Source: Incurvaria masculella
Taxonomy: Eukaryota; Arthropoda; Insecta; Lepidoptera; Incurvariidae
Reading direction: 5' to 3'
DNA length: 64,000 bases
NCBI GenBank assembly: GCA_946894095.1
Contig: OX335652.1
Span: forward strand, 7,587,001 to 7,651,000
The notes under the pieces are model-generated. The model saw nothing but the letters and a program-made list of their open reading frames with translations, was not told the origin of the DNA and made no database searches. This document shows positions 24,101 to 31,526 of this stretch, in pieces. The position numbers and the translations under genes are program-made. Within the stretch, counting starts at the first letter, position 1, and the number at the start of each line of letters is the position of its first letter.

Positions 24101-26319
24101 CGTAGAAATCATATTTGGCATGCACTGTTTACGCCGAGTTAGTCGGTAAATTTCGTGGATGTTGTTGTTATTTCCTTAAGGTGGGCCTTCCCGCTCATCT
24201 TCCCATACAAATGCGCATATTTCTTGTCAGAGATCTAAAATTATAGTCAAAACTTTTATTAATTTAACTTTATTTAATCGACCTAGATGTCTGATGACCG
24301 TTGGCATTGTAAAATAGGGTTTGGTTTCTGAGTTATAAGGTCCGAAAGTTGGATTTTTTCGCGCGTTTAATACAATAAATTTGTAGGTGAATTACTCAAC
24401 GAAAAATAAACACCTTAAAAAGATTAGTCATCAGAGATTTTATGAAGAATAATAATTAATTTGGTTTTTGTTTGATTTTTGACGAAGTTCGAAGTTACGT
24501 AAAAACATCAAACTCCATACAAGTTTTTACTAGATATTCTGTGGTTTTACTTCTTCAAGCTGTCAAAGTCAAACTCGGACTTCCGATTTGTATGAAAACG
24601 TCAACGTATTTACTGCGAAGGTGAGTAAGCTGACAAATCCAACTCGGACTCGCAAATGTTAGTTCGCTTAACGCCAACTGCGCGCGTTCTTCAATTTCTC
24701 CATATATTTGAAATCGCCAGGCGATCGGTTTGGAGTAAACGCAAATTTAGATGACAACTGGGACTAGGGGCTCTGGTCTGCAAATGGCTGCGTCGTACTT
24801 GCCCCGCCCAGACCGTTGCTGGAGGAGCTCCGCGCGTAGAGTGCAGAAGGCGAACAACCACACGGTAAACATCGACGACACGCAAGGCTCTCAATGTGTA
24901 CAATGTGTAATATTGGCAGGATTAAGCGGATGCTGCAGGCAGGCCTTGTGGGCAAGTGGCTATCGTCGTACTTGCCACGCCCAGACCGCTACTGGAAGAG
25001 TTCCGCACGTGCAGCGCAGGAGGCGAACAACCACACGGTCAACATCGACGACACGCAAGGCTCTCAATGTGTACAATGTGTAATATTGGCAGGATTAAGC
25101 GGATGCTGCAGGCAGGCCTGGTGGGCAAGTGGCTATCGTCGTACTTGCCACGCCCAGACCGCTGCTGGAAGAGTTCCGCACGTGCAGCGCAGGAGGCGAA
25201 CAACCACACGGTCAACATCGACGACATGCAGGGTTCCTTCTTCGTCATCTTCTTGGGTGAATAGACAATTATTGCATTTTTAAACGTTAAGCATCGATAT
25301 TACTGTAAATGTCGTTGGTTGTAGGTTATTATTATCACCAGTCCGTAAACCCAGAGGCACAGACAGCGAGAAGGCATAAATATTTGTAATGTACACGTGG
25401 AAAAATTATTTATTTGAAACGTCTGGGACATTTGACCGTCTTACGAATCTAAGTTTGAAGTGATGTTGGAAAGAAAGTGTTTTTATCATTCTAAAAGTTT
25501 ATATCATCGCATTTCGGAGGTAAAATTAAAATAAAAACACTATGGGTATAAAATATTAGTGTGGGCCTTCCCGCTCAACTCCCCATACAAACGGGGAAAG
25601 AAGATCACGCCCATACTTCTTGTCAGAGTTCAAAAATTTTAATCATAATAGCTTTATTTGGTCGAACTAGATGTCTGATGACCGTTGGTATTGTACGATT
25701 GTATTTGGTTGTTAAGTTATAAGGTCCGAAAGTTCGAATTTTTCGCGCGTTTTATACAATAACTTTCACACTCAACGATACAATTTATACAACTTAAAAA
25801 GACTAGTCATCAGACAGCTTGTTTCATGAAAATTTATAATTAATTAAGTTTTTGTTAGATTTTTGTCTGCAGCGGTCGTGGTTTGCTTTTAGCTATAAAT
25901 CGTTTTGTAATTAAAATTTTCGTAAATCTTACCAAATCAAACATTATGCGCATTGTCTGCTTTGTGGACATGTTGCATCCTTATCATCACGAAGCCTGTC
26001 TTTTTCTTTGAAACAGAGAAGGTCCCAGATCTGAATAGCACGGTTTTGTACCGTACCCGCGAATGATTAGACGCGGGCAAAAGCTTGTCAACATGATATG
26101 TCTGCAAGTTTTTTTATAATAATTTTGGGTCCTAGTTTTGTAAACTCCCTATCTTGTAAAGCATTACCTAACGGAAAAGGAAACGAATGGATATCCCCCT
26201 AATCGTTCCGTTTCGTTGTAGGTTTCTTATGCTCATCGGTGGTCCTGCTGATGGAGTGGCTCTGGCACCGGAGAAAGAGTCGCAGGGAGGAAGTCATTAT
26301 CAAGCCTTACACAGAATAA
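1..26319 (+). CDS. Ir93a: Ionotropic receptor 93a, 5' end outside window
   Basis: Ligand-gated cation channel subunit of the ionotropic receptor family. In other insects Ir93a works with Ir25a in dendrites of sensory neurons for humidity and cooling detection. Exons read: 1-107 (or its copy 184-362), 575-742, 1240-1457, 2737-2904, 3357-3575, 3757-3861, 3937-4043, 4561-4621, 4832-4934, 5441-5547, 5644-5806, 6076-6296, 19436-19631, 22346-22424, 25093-25256, 26222-26319. All junctions have GT/AG and every phase matches, giving about 784 residues plus a missing N-terminus; I recall the fly protein at about 870. Order: amino-terminal domain, ligand-binding lobe S1, TM1, pore loop, TM2, lobe S2, TM3, short basic cytoplasmic tail. 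The family call rests on the domain plan and remembered Ir93a motifs such as [18 protein letters not shown] and [13 protein letters not shown]. Odd points are a 13-kb transposon-filled intron and decayed tandem copies of four exons. No other family member fits as well. Confidence 0.9.
184..362 (+). pseudogene. Ir93a: Second copy (A2) of the Ir93a 5' exon
   Basis: Its end lies 255 bp downstream of the A1 end, it has the same donor GTGAGTTG, and it is open throughout, reading [20 protein letters not shown] and then a near-copy of A1. The differences include IRLDLW in place of ILLDLR. The upstream AG at 182-183 has no pyrimidine tract. It could be a decaying copy or a mutually exclusive alternative exon; the sequence alone does not decide. 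Confidence 0.6.
575..742 (+). CDS. Ir93a: Ir93a exon B, amino-terminal domain
   Basis: Open exon running from [11 protein letters not shown] to LSKLPVKHI, with acceptor TTCACAG and donor GTGAGT. Phase 1 in and out. It is the first and only intact member of a three-copy array. Confidence 0.85.
761..923 (+). pseudogene. Ir93a: Decayed copy B2 of Ir93a exon B
   Basis: It starts 18 bp after exon B ends. Relative to B it lacks 5 nt just after the GTGGTGCA at its start, which shifts the frame. The splice-site remnants TTCAG and GTGAAT are kept. Probably not used. Confidence 0.75.
942..1084 (+). pseudogene. Ir93a: Decayed copy B3 of Ir93a exon B
   Basis: It follows B2 after another 18-bp spacer, has the same 5-nt deletion as B2, and has a further internal deletion near 1034. 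It is therefore a copy of B2 rather than of B. Confidence 0.7.
1240..1457 (+). CDS. Ir93a: Ir93a exon C, amino-terminal domain
   Basis: 218-nt open exon, [20 protein letters not shown] to VTDTSPDCE, entered from exon B in phase 1 and leaving in phase 0 to exon 2737. The acceptor is CGTCCAG and the donor is GTAAAA. First and only intact unit of a four-unit array. Confidence 0.85.
1458..1668 (+). pseudogene. Ir93a: Decayed copy C2 of Ir93a exon C
   Basis: Abuts exon C with no spacer: bases from 1458 align with bases from 1240. Small deletions (for example in the segment matching [10 protein letters not shown]) break the frame. No intron lies between C and C2. Confidence 0.75.
1669..2080 (+). 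pseudogene. Ir93a: Decayed copy C3 of Ir93a exon C, interrupted
   Basis: The 5' part (1669 to about 1813) is similar to exon C but has in-frame stops and deletions. The 3' tail, matching the TDTSPDCE end, appears at 2052-2080. About 240 bp of unrelated sequence (1814-2051) separates them, apparently a later insertion. Confidence 0.65.
2081..2225 (+). pseudogene. Ir93a: Decayed 5' part of copy C4 of Ir93a exon C
   Basis: Follows the C3 tail directly, starts with the same GTAAA, matches the [13 protein letters not shown] stretch, then has an internal deletion and stops near 2225. Confidence 0.65.
2737..2904 (+). CDS. Ir93a: Ir93a exon D, end of amino-terminal domain
   Basis: 56 codons, phase 0 at both ends: [17 protein letters not shown] through [18 protein letters not shown] to LLRHMQ. 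The acceptor TTCACAG at 2731-2736 was chosen over the AG at 2740-2741 because only it keeps phase with exon C. Confidence 0.88.
2905..3356. other. Ir93a intron, nothing recognised
   Basis: AT-rich; no ORF, repeat copy or structured element noticed. Confidence 0.6.
3357..3575 (+). CDS. Ir93a: Ir93a exon E
   Basis: 73 codons, phase 0. Starts [15 protein letters not shown] and ends [10 protein letters not shown]. The acceptor is TTTTTCAG and the donor GTTTTA. Leads into the ligand-binding region. Confidence 0.88.
3757..3861 (+). CDS. Ir93a: Ir93a exon F, start of ligand-binding region
   Basis: 35 codons, phase 0: [20 protein letters not shown] to ELPIVTYH, with donor GTAAGT. The VGYW..GL pattern is typical just before glutamate-receptor lobe S1. 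Confidence 0.9.
3937..4043 (+). CDS. Ir93a: Ir93a exon G, ligand-binding lobe S1
   Basis: [13 protein letters not shown] to [10 protein letters not shown], with donor GTAAGC, leaving in phase 2. The NPPW and G.VFDI.D motifs are the conserved opening of S1 in co-receptor-type IRs. Confidence 0.92.
4561..4621 (+). CDS. Ir93a: Ir93a exon H, lobe S1
   Basis: Short 61-nt exon reading [20 protein letters not shown], acceptor CATTTCAG and donor GTAAGT. Found through its splice sites and phase; too short to stand out as an ORF. Confidence 0.85.
4832..4934 (+). CDS. Ir93a: Ir93a exon I, lobe S1
   Basis: [20 protein letters not shown] to VLGDPMP, acceptor CATTTCAG, donor GTAAGG, leaving in phase 1. 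Confidence 0.88.
5441..5547 (+). CDS. Ir93a: Ir93a exon J, end of lobe S1
   Basis: [20 protein letters not shown] to [10 protein letters not shown], acceptor AATTTCAG, donor GTAAGA. The M.PF stretch precedes TM1, as usual in IRs. Confidence 0.9.
5644..5806 (+). CDS. Ir93a: Ir93a exon K, TM1 and pore loop
   Basis: Hydrophobic TM1 [20 protein letters not shown], then a linker and pore-loop segment [13 protein letters not shown]. Donor GTTCGC, phase 1. Confidence 0.92.
6076..6296 (+). CDS. Ir93a: Ir93a exon L, TM2 and start of lobe S2
   Basis: Contains TM2 ([20 protein letters not shown]), whose [12 protein letters not shown] matches the SYTANLAAF-type motif of ionotropic glutamate receptors, and then [14 protein letters not shown]. 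Ends EKQLR in phase 0; the next exon is 13.1 kb away. Confidence 0.93.
6297..6898. other. Start of the large Ir93a intron
   Basis: About 600 bp before the transposon nest. No coding or repeat feature I can name. Confidence 0.5.
6899..8178 (+). mobile_element. Inverted-repeat DNA element, left part, interrupted
   Basis: Begins CATTAAATCCGAAATG. The reverse complement of its far end (19027-19102) carries ATGAAATCCGAAATG, and a second inverted match lies at TTAAGTTTGCAACAT (6963-6977, against the 8134-8150 region), so it is a long-terminal-inverted-repeat miniature element of about 850 bp. A simpler copy without insertions lies at 30270-31092. This copy is split by a hairpin element (about 7447-7970) and by the LTR array at 8179. 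No transposase; superfamily unknown. Confidence 0.75.
7447..7970. mobile_element. Nested element with a long perfect hairpin
   Basis: Begins CCGACTTCAAAAAAGGAGG, a sequence common in Lepidoptera. The second half is a palindrome: 7719-7822 is the reverse complement of 7855-7961 almost perfectly, around a roughly 32-bp loop. The uninterrupted copy at 30815-30830 shows the empty site. Confidence 0.75.
8179..8846 (-). mobile_element. LTR 1 of Ty3/Gypsy-type element (3' LTR, no insert)
   Basis: 668 bp, starts TGTCGG. The array ends CCGACA at 19026, so the outer ends form the inverted repeat expected of LTRs. The flanks 8175-8178 and 19027-19030 are both TATA, a 4-bp target duplication. Coding on the minus strand makes this the 3' LTR. 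Confidence 0.85.
8847..11478 (-). mobile_element. Ty3/Gypsy-type body, copy 1, internally deleted
   Basis: On the minus strand, from high to low coordinates: Gag remnant (11397-11107, [20 protein letters not shown]), a CCHC-type piece CIKCGKSGH near 10820, aspartic protease start [11 protein letters not shown] near 10650, protease end [12 protein letters not shown] near 10330, reverse transcriptase N-terminus [10 protein letters not shown] near 10000, then directly the GPY/F end of integrase ([20 protein letters not shown]) near 9960-9850. Most of reverse transcriptase, RNase H and integrase are missing at a junction near 9990. Frameshifts also occur in Gag. Non-autonomous. Confidence 0.85.
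10381..10470 (-). mobile_element. RTE-type retrotransposon 3' tail inside the protease region
   Basis: The minus strand reads like the 3' end of the fragment at 61365-61442 (GTACCGCTGAG, GGGAGGACTGGAG, GCAGTGGA, then repeated TGAC). It splits the protease. The same insertion sits at 15471-15560 in body copy 2, so it predates the tandem duplication. Confidence 0.65.
11479..13936 (-). mobile_element. LTR 2, hybrid, with non-LTR insertion
   Basis: LTR split at 11638/13429 by a 1790-bp non-LTR retrotransposon. It shares a C at 13537 with LTR 3 (18627), but A at 13765, T at 13835 and AA at 13935-13936 with LTR 1, so it is a mosaic of the two outer LTRs. Confidence 0.85.
11639..13428 (+). mobile_element. 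5'-truncated non-LTR retrotransposon, copy 1
   Basis: One open frame from about 11640 to 13016 encodes most of a reverse transcriptase: [45 protein letters not shown], catalytic YADDLQLY, and C-terminal [10 protein letters not shown] 3' UTR and TTAATAAATAAATAAATA tail follow. The N-terminal endonuclease is absent, typical of 5' truncation. It looks like the Jockey/CR1 group. The target site shows at most a 2-bp duplication. The intact frame suggests recent insertion. Confidence 0.88.
13937..16568 (-). mobile_element. Ty3/Gypsy-type body, copy 2
   Basis: Identical in every stretch I compared to 8847-11478, including the Gag frameshift, the RTE tail (15471-15560) and the RT/integrase deletion junction near 15080. 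Offset exactly 5090 bp. Confidence 0.88.
16569..19026 (-). mobile_element. LTR 3 (5' LTR) with non-LTR insertion
   Basis: Carries the same insertion at the same site. Ends CCGACA, followed by target duplication TATA. Differs from LTRs 1 and 2 at 18855 (C), 18925 (A) and 19025 (C). Confidence 0.85.
16729..18518 (+). mobile_element. 5'-truncated non-LTR retrotransposon, copy 2
   Basis: Same as 11639-13428 with a handful of substitutions: three A-to-G changes within about 40 bp (near 16991, 17024 and 17036; I to V each time), R to L near 17459, R to Q near 18044, and G to T near 18229. The open frame ends at 18106. Confidence 0.88.
19027..19102 (+). mobile_element. Right end of the inverted-repeat element begun at 6899
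   Basis: Resumes with TTTCTGAG..AATCATTTCGGATTTCATG, matching 31024-31092 until the common GGTCTATA. Confidence 0.7.
19436..19631 (+). CDS. Ir93a: Ir93a exon M, lobe S2
   Basis: [20 protein letters not shown], then [19 protein letters not shown] and TDTCDFAL, donor GTACGT. The acceptor TGTCCAG is chosen because only it matches phase 0 of exon L, restoring the family sequence EK.L..SEEPKY. Confidence 0.9.
19872..20066. repeat. Palindromic miniature element, copy 1
   Basis: Inverted arms around TATCTGTGTCTGCATG and GCAGACACAGATATTT. Related copy at 27913-28111. No coding capacity. Confidence 0.55.
20230..21000 (-). pseudogene. Decayed Jockey-type reverse transcriptase
   Basis: Minus strand, with frameshifts and stops: [50 protein letters not shown], then after a deletion [16 protein letters not shown]. 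These are consecutive fingers/palm motifs of a Jockey-type ORF2. Not functional. Confidence 0.8.
21194..21743 (+). mobile_element. TTAA-flanked 550-bp element, full copy 1
   Basis: Ends TTAAGGTGGCCCAACCCG and its inverted complement. TTAA at both ends suggests a piggyBac-type non-autonomous element. No long ORF. Confidence 0.8.
21744..22345. other. Ir93a intron, nothing recognised
   Basis: About 600 bp upstream of exon N. No ORF or known repeat seen. Confidence 0.5.
22346..22424 (+). CDS. Ir93a: Ir93a exon N, lobe S2
   Basis: 79-nt exon [20 protein letters not shown] to IINTE, acceptor ATTTCAG, donor GTGAGT. P.GSPYL is the conserved S2 motif. Miniature-element sequence begins about 14 bp after the donor. 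Confidence 0.9.
22438..23515 (-). repeat. Remnants of the GTCGGACTCGC miniature element
   Basis: The left piece (GAGTGCGAGCAGGACTCGC) lies at 22438-22520. The right piece (GGACGGACAGCGGAGGCTTAG, then GGGTTCCG) ends near 23515. Between them are ACATA repeats (22984-23005), a C run (22797-22812), and two diverged copies of a block with AGAACCTTTCTG (near 22630 and 23368). Confidence 0.5.
23540..23895 (-). mobile_element. 5S-rRNA-derived SINE, copy 1
   Basis: The reverse complement has a 5S-like head: CCGAAGTTAAGCAACGCTGG and CTTGGATGGGTGACC match the internal promoter region of 5S rRNA. A shared body and an A-rich end near 23520-23540 follow. Too diverged and extended to be a 5S gene. Confidence 0.8.
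24176..24485 (+). mobile_element. TTAA element, truncated copy 2
   Basis: Starts TTAAGGTGGGCCTTCCCGC and follows the family to about 24485, then departs. Right end missing. Confidence 0.65.
24765..24919 (+). pseudogene. Ir93a: Decayed copy O1 of Ir93a exon O
   Basis: Matches exon O from the [15 protein letters not shown] region to NIDD, but its 5' end is replaced and its 3' end runs into intron-like sequence. It is 173 bp upstream of O2 in register. Confidence 0.7.
24920..25092 (+). pseudogene. Ir93a: Copy O2 of Ir93a exon O, no donor
   Basis: Nearly identical to exon O and open ([20 protein letters not shown]), with an acceptor. The last 30 exonic bases, which encode the start of TM3, are missing and the sequence runs directly into the next unit. 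No usable donor, so probably not used. Confidence 0.75.
25093..25256 (+). CDS. Ir93a: Ir93a exon O, end of lobe S2 and start of TM3
   Basis: [20 protein letters not shown], then [20 protein letters not shown], donor GTGAAT, phase 1. Only this last of three tandem copies has the TM3 start and a donor. Confidence 0.9.
25556..26070 (+). mobile_element. TTAA element, diverged copy 3 in the last Ir93a intron
   Basis: GTGGGCCTTCCCGCTCAAC to TACCCGCGAATGA. Both terminal TTAA sites are lost. Confidence 0.65.
26222..26319 (+). CDS. Ir93a: Ir93a last coding exon, TM3 and tail
   Basis: [20 protein letters not shown] completes TM3 and enters a basic tail ending IIKPYTE and TAA. Acceptor TTGTAG. Confidence 0.9.
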
Positions 26320-26460
26320 CCTGTTAGGTTCTTCTGCTGCTCCAGCGCCGCTTCCCCCCGTATTACGGCTGTGGGCAACGCATCCTTTTCTTGTTCTACT
26401 TTGTATTCCAGGGTTGCCAGGTTATATTGACAAAATTACCGAACATTAAACACAGAATAC

Positions 26461-26466
26461 AATAAA
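26461..26466 (+). terminator. Polyadenylation signal of Ir93a
   Basis: AATAAA 142 bp after the stop codon, in an otherwise featureless 3' UTR. Confidence 0.6.
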
Positions 26467-26489
26467 TCATAAGTATTTGATTTATCTAT

Positions 26490-26740
26490 ACCTTAATCTG
26501 CGCCACAACCTCATTGTCACAACAATTATTTTCGGAATAACATGGCGACAATTGAGTAATTTCAATTGCGCAGATTGATTAAATAAAATTTTCAAACCGA
26601 TTCTGATTGATTTTGTATGGTATCTGACAGCTTTGTCAGATATTTGAGGTGAGCTCACTTGGACGCCACTTGTCGGTGTATAATATGTTTCTTCCTCATT
26701 TACCTCTCTAAAATACTTGGATACTTTAAGATTCAAACTC
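26490..26740. repeat. Diverged repeat shared with 62990-63130
   Basis: Common core TTTTGTATGGTATCT, AGATTTGACA/AGCTTTGTCA, GTGAGCTC, GACGCCAC. Short, no coding frame. Family unknown. Confidence 0.5.
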
Positions 26741-27274
26741 GTTATATCCCGAGACGCGTTAACCTCCTCAGGTTATGAGGAGCAGTCTGCATTGAAAAGG
26801 TTAACGATTCTAAATATTTAATCGGACGTGACACCGATCACGGCTTGTCGTCGTGAGTATGTGGAGTCGCACGCGGGAGAACCGGTATGCTAATCACGGT
26901 CAAAAGGATGCCTATAGCGACAACTAAAGTCTAGCAATATACCCAAACAGTTGTAATAATATAAGGATTATACTACAGCTACAAGCACCAAAAGGTTCAA
27001 CTAGCAGCGGTACTGATAACCATTCCCACAATTCCCCAAAAACGTTCTTAAATCCGTTAAAATCCGGAACAGAAACCAAGTTTTCATTGAAAATTTAGAA
27101 TGAGCAATAATACCTATTACCCGGCGCTTCAATTCTCTACATTTTCCCCGAAAGACCTCAAATTCCCCGCGATTCAGTGTATCAGAAAGCGATCGGCAAC
27201 GCTGCCAACTACTGAAACCTAAAGCCGATTTACCCTGTGTCCATGTCAAGAACGTTTAAAAACGTTTCATTTTT
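26741..27274. other. Intergenic, nothing recognised
   Basis: Between the Ir93a 3' end and the next repeat. Only short chance ORFs. Confidence 0.5.
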
Positions 27275-27568
27275 AGGGTTCCTTACCCAAAGGGTGAAAA
27301 CGGAACCCTATTACTAAGCCTCCGCTGTCCGTCCGTCCGTCCGTCCGTCTGTCACAGGGCTGTATCTCATGAACCATAACAGGTAGGAAGCTGAAATTTT
27401 CACGGATTATATATTTATTTTTCCACTATAACAACAAATAGGTAAATTTATGTAATAATATAAATTAAAGTGGGGCCCCATACAAAAAACCTGTTTTTTT
27501 GTGGTAAATTTTGTACGGTGTTACGGAACCCTTCGTGTGCGAGTCCGACTCGCATTTGGCCGGTTTTT
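27275..27568 (+). mobile_element. GTCGGACTCGC miniature element, full copy
   Basis: Starts AGGGTTCC, contains TCCG repeats and CACAGGGCTGTATCTCATGA, ends GCGAGTCCGACTCGCATTTG and GCCGGTTTTTT. Other copies: 34019-34281 (-), 45840-45955, 56512-57105. A very common lepidopteran repeat type. Confidence 0.7.
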
Positions 27569-27912
27569 TGGTCCTTGAATTTAGCGTATTAGGTATTATT
27601 AGGAAATCATAAGCACGAATTCCTGTTTGACCTTGGCCGTTAATTAGGGGTCGATGATCTGTTTCTTGTTTTCATAATTTCTTAAAATAACTTTGTTCAC
27701 GTCATTGAACTTTAAGGCGCATAGGTACATCCAAAATGTACACGCGAAACAACACTTTCGACATATCCGAATTCACCGGTCTATAACAAAAAATTGATTA
27801 ATATATTTAAGGGGGCACCTTAAGGTCGGCCCGTAAGCACCTGAAAGCTCGCCTCACATACAAACGTAGTTTACTAATCATTTGAAAACCAATGTTCCAA
27901 CTTAATTGATAT

Positions 27913-28111
27913 TTGGTATCTAATATTAGGCTACAAATATCTGTGTCTGCATGCCTTTGTTTTTTCGGTAAATGTATTCTGGGTCAAACCATAGAGAAAA
28001 CCAAATTCGTATGAAGATTTTCTTTTTGCTTTCATTTCATTCGGTTTGGATTTTTCAAAAAAACAAAAGCATGCAGACACAGATATTTGTTACCTGATAT
28101 TAGATATTAAA
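27913..28111. repeat. Palindromic miniature element, copy 2
   Basis: The arm AATATCTGTGTCTGCATG is the reverse complement of CATGCAGACACAGATATT, about 110 bp away. Confidence 0.65.
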
Positions 28112-28374
28112 TTCTAGGCAGGCACCCCTACATGGGCAGCAGTCGAGAACAATCTCCTTCGAGACATTACTCGAATGTTCGAGATTTGTTTCTGAAGTCA
28201 GCAGGACGAGGCGTCACTTTATATGGGACGACAGTGATGCAATCGCCTTCGCAATGGAATAAGTCAAGTACCGCCATCTACTGAGATTTGAAGGAACGAT
28301 TTGGCGCACTTTGGTAGTGTAGCAGCGCTATGTCTTCGCAGCGGGGCGCGCTCGTAACAATATAATTATCCCAA

Positions 28375-28730
28375 TACACCACATTCCCGGAGGAATTCGG
28401 TGTCATGCCAGGACCTTCTCTGTATGAGCACGGCTTCATTGAACTGAATGGAAAACCCGGATTTTTTTTTCATTGCCGCTTCGACCATATTTTCATCCAA
28501 TGCGATGGTACCAAGCTGGACGGGCTTAAACCCTAACACCTAGTAGAGGAAGTGGACCTTCCGTTTTTGACGGATTCCGAACCATGGAGCAGCTCACATT
28601 CGTGACGGAATGCACTTATCCAACTCAGAAGAGAAAGAAAATGGTGCATGATCGAGGCGAGGATTTTCACCCAGACCTCTGGTACCCTAGACAAGTCTCC
28701 ACGCCACTAGGCTACGAGCCGCTCGCTTCG
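28375..28730 (-). mobile_element. tRNA-derived SINE, copy 1
   Basis: The head on the minus strand has tRNA-like promoter boxes (TAGCCTAGTGGCG; GGTCTGGGTGAAAATCC). The body is shared with the 5S SINE (GGTACCATCGCATTGGATGA). Confidence 0.7.
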
Positions 28731-28945
28731 CTGGCATGCCAATCCGTGATGCCATAGTAGTCGGCGCTGGCTCCACAGATACAGGTGTGAGGATGGCACA
28801 CCTTGGCACTGACACGAAGACCCACACAGATTCTCAATGTGGTTTTATCTGGACTGGCATAGGCCCTACTTACGAAGTCCTAAAATAATAAAGATACATA
28901 AGTATTAAACATAACAAAGTGAAGTCATTGAACCATGTTTATAAC

Positions 28946-29495
28946 TTAAGGTGGCCCAACCCGCTCATCTCCCCATACAAAAGGGGAAAGAAGATCACGC
29001 CCATATTTCTTGTCAGAGATCCAAAATTTTGCTCAAAATAGCTTTATTTGATTGAACTAGATGTCTGATGACCATTGGCATTGCAAAAATGTGTTTGGTT
29101 TCTAAGTTACAAGGTCCGAAAGTTCGCATTTTTCGCGCGTTTTATACAATAACTTTGGAGGTGGATTACGCAATGATAAAGTAAGAACATCTTAAAAAGA
29201 TTAGTCATCAGACATAGCTTTTTTAATCAAGATTTATAATCTATTTGGTTTTTGTTCGATTTTTTACTACAGCGGTCGTGGTTTACTTTTAGCTATAAGT
29301 CGTTTTGAAATTAAAATTTTCGTAAATCTTACCAAATCATACACTATGCACATTGTCTTTTTTGTGGACATGTTGCATCTTCCTCATCACGGAGCCTGTC
29401 TTATTCTTTGAAACAGAGAAGGTCCCAGAGCGCAACAGCACGGTTTTGTACCGTGCCCGCGAATGAGTTAGGCCCGCCGGGTTGGGCCACCTTAA
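28946..29495 (+). mobile_element. TTAA element, full copy 4
   Basis: 550 bp, TTAAGGTGGCCCAACCCG at both ends in inverted orientation. Confidence 0.82.
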
Positions 29496-30269
29496 ATCTG
29501 TGGTACGGCATATCTCTCACGTAGTGCGAGAAGGCAGGCGCAGCCGTCTGCCTCCAAAACCAGTATTCTTCTCTGGTCGAGTAGGTTGTTCAGTCGTTAT
29601 AAGAGTCGACATAAGCCGACGCCAGCTCAGTCAACTACGCGACATCGGTTACCTTCGTCCCTGTCAATCGTTCGATCCAAATTATTTGATCCTTTCGGTA
29701 TTATTTTTATTACAAGCGGTAAAGAAACGTATGTGTCAATGACAAAATATAACAACAAATTCGCTATTACGGACAAATTTCTTCCCAGGTTAGTAACATT
29801 TTTATACCGTTTCACTTTGATATTCGTGCGCAATGTGTGTGTCGGGATATTTTCCTGCTTGAAGATTCCCCCAAAAAATACTTTGTAAAATAACCAGGTG
29901 AAATATTGGCACTTTTCTTTTCTTTTTGACCATTTGGTCAAATTTAACCACAAAGTCGAGTCTGCCAAATGTTTATACATATACGTTTAAAGGAATAGTT
30001 TACAGTCGTCGAAAGTTCTATGAACGACTTCACTGTTGTTTGATAATTATAAAATAGGTCGGGGCCAAGGGGAGGTAGACGTATAGGCCGCGGATTAATT
30101 CGTTCTCATTCGACTAATTCGGTTATTTGGCTTATTAAACCAGTGCATAAAAGTACCCGTAAGACTGTCGTGTAGTCAACGGGGCACGGCAATTTGAGAA
30201 TATTAAGAAATGCTCTCTCCAAGGCATCATTTTGCACGCCCCGACCGCGAATAATACTACTCCACACAC
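29496..30269. other. Intergenic, nothing recognised
   Basis: Short overlapping ORFs on both strands with no family resemblance. Confidence 0.45.
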
Positions 30270-31092
30270 ATTAAATCCGAAATGCAATTTTTTTTCTTAT
30301 AAACGTAGTATTTCATGTGGACGTGTGTACATTAAGTTTGCAACATTTTGGGGGGTCCGGAAGATAGAAATATGAAATATGTTTAAAAAATTATATCTCC
30401 TAAACAAATATTTAGAAATGTTATATGTTAGCTAATTTTAGGTGTAATATTACTGTGAATTTGCAACAATTTCTTATTTACGGAACTGTGTAAAATTTTT
30501 TTTTGTACTTTTAATATCTGTAATATTTAATATCTGCAAAGCAAATAATGAAAATTCTATTTTATTTTCTGAAATTGGAAACTGACCGCAAACTCTATAT
30601 TCTGTGAAATTTGTAAAATGTTGCAAATATTAGAAGCACATTTTTTTTTATTTATAATGTTTACATTCACACAAAAGCTAAACAAAAAATTCGAAATACG
30701 TATAAAATCGTTCGTTGTATAGTTTCTAAAGAATTTAATTTGCTTTTACAAATTCTAGAAAGAAATATAGCAATAGCAAGTTAGGTTCGCGGCATAGATT
30801 TTTTTTAGTAAAAACATTTTTTAAAATACATTTCCGTAATTACAAAATTGTTGCAAATTCACAGTTACATTACGCCTTAAAAGACTTAACATACAATTTT
30901 TTTTAATACCGTTTCTAAATATTTGTTTAGGAGATATATATTTTTAAATACATTTTAATTTTTTTTCTATCTTCCGGGCCCCGCTAAATGTTGCAAACTT
31001 AATGTAAGCATATGAACATGAAATTTCTGAGAAAAAAAAATCATTTCGGATTTCATGTGCTTCTCAAACCGTATCTACCCCGGTCTATACTC
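30270..31092 (+). mobile_element. Inverted-repeat element, uninterrupted copy
   Basis: Same family as 6899-8178 plus 19027-19102. It lacks the hairpin element and the LTR array and so serves as the empty-site reference. About 820 bp with long inverted ends. Confidence 0.78.
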
Positions 31093-31526
31093 GCGAAATC
31101 GTCTTCCGGGCCCTAACGTTTCCCTACCCGTAAAAGTTGTCAGATTTTATGAATCACTTTAGAAAGCTGGATTCTATATTCGTATGTTTTTATTTTTATG
31201 TAAATATCCTGTATTTCACAGTTTTTTTTATGACAGCACAGAAAGACAACCTTTTTTCCATGTTTATTAGCCAATATTTTCCAAAATAAAAAAATAAAAA
31301 CATACAGTCGTACAAGTTTAATAATATTTTTTTGAATAAAAAAACAATAATGAATGTGCACCGTTATGGCCCGTGGCATGGGAAATGGATAGGGTTTCGA
31401 TCTTCATGGAAAATAATTCCGTATTCGTTGCTGTTTTAGTTGTGTTAGTAGGTAGCATCGAGTTTCTATGCTTGGTGGGTTGGTGGCACCGCGTAACGAA
31501 TAAAAACTTTTTTTTTCGAACCTGTC

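Noticed and set aside
31385..31510. Short ORF with a hydrophobic stretch
   Set aside because: No splice context or homology; the flank is a SINE.
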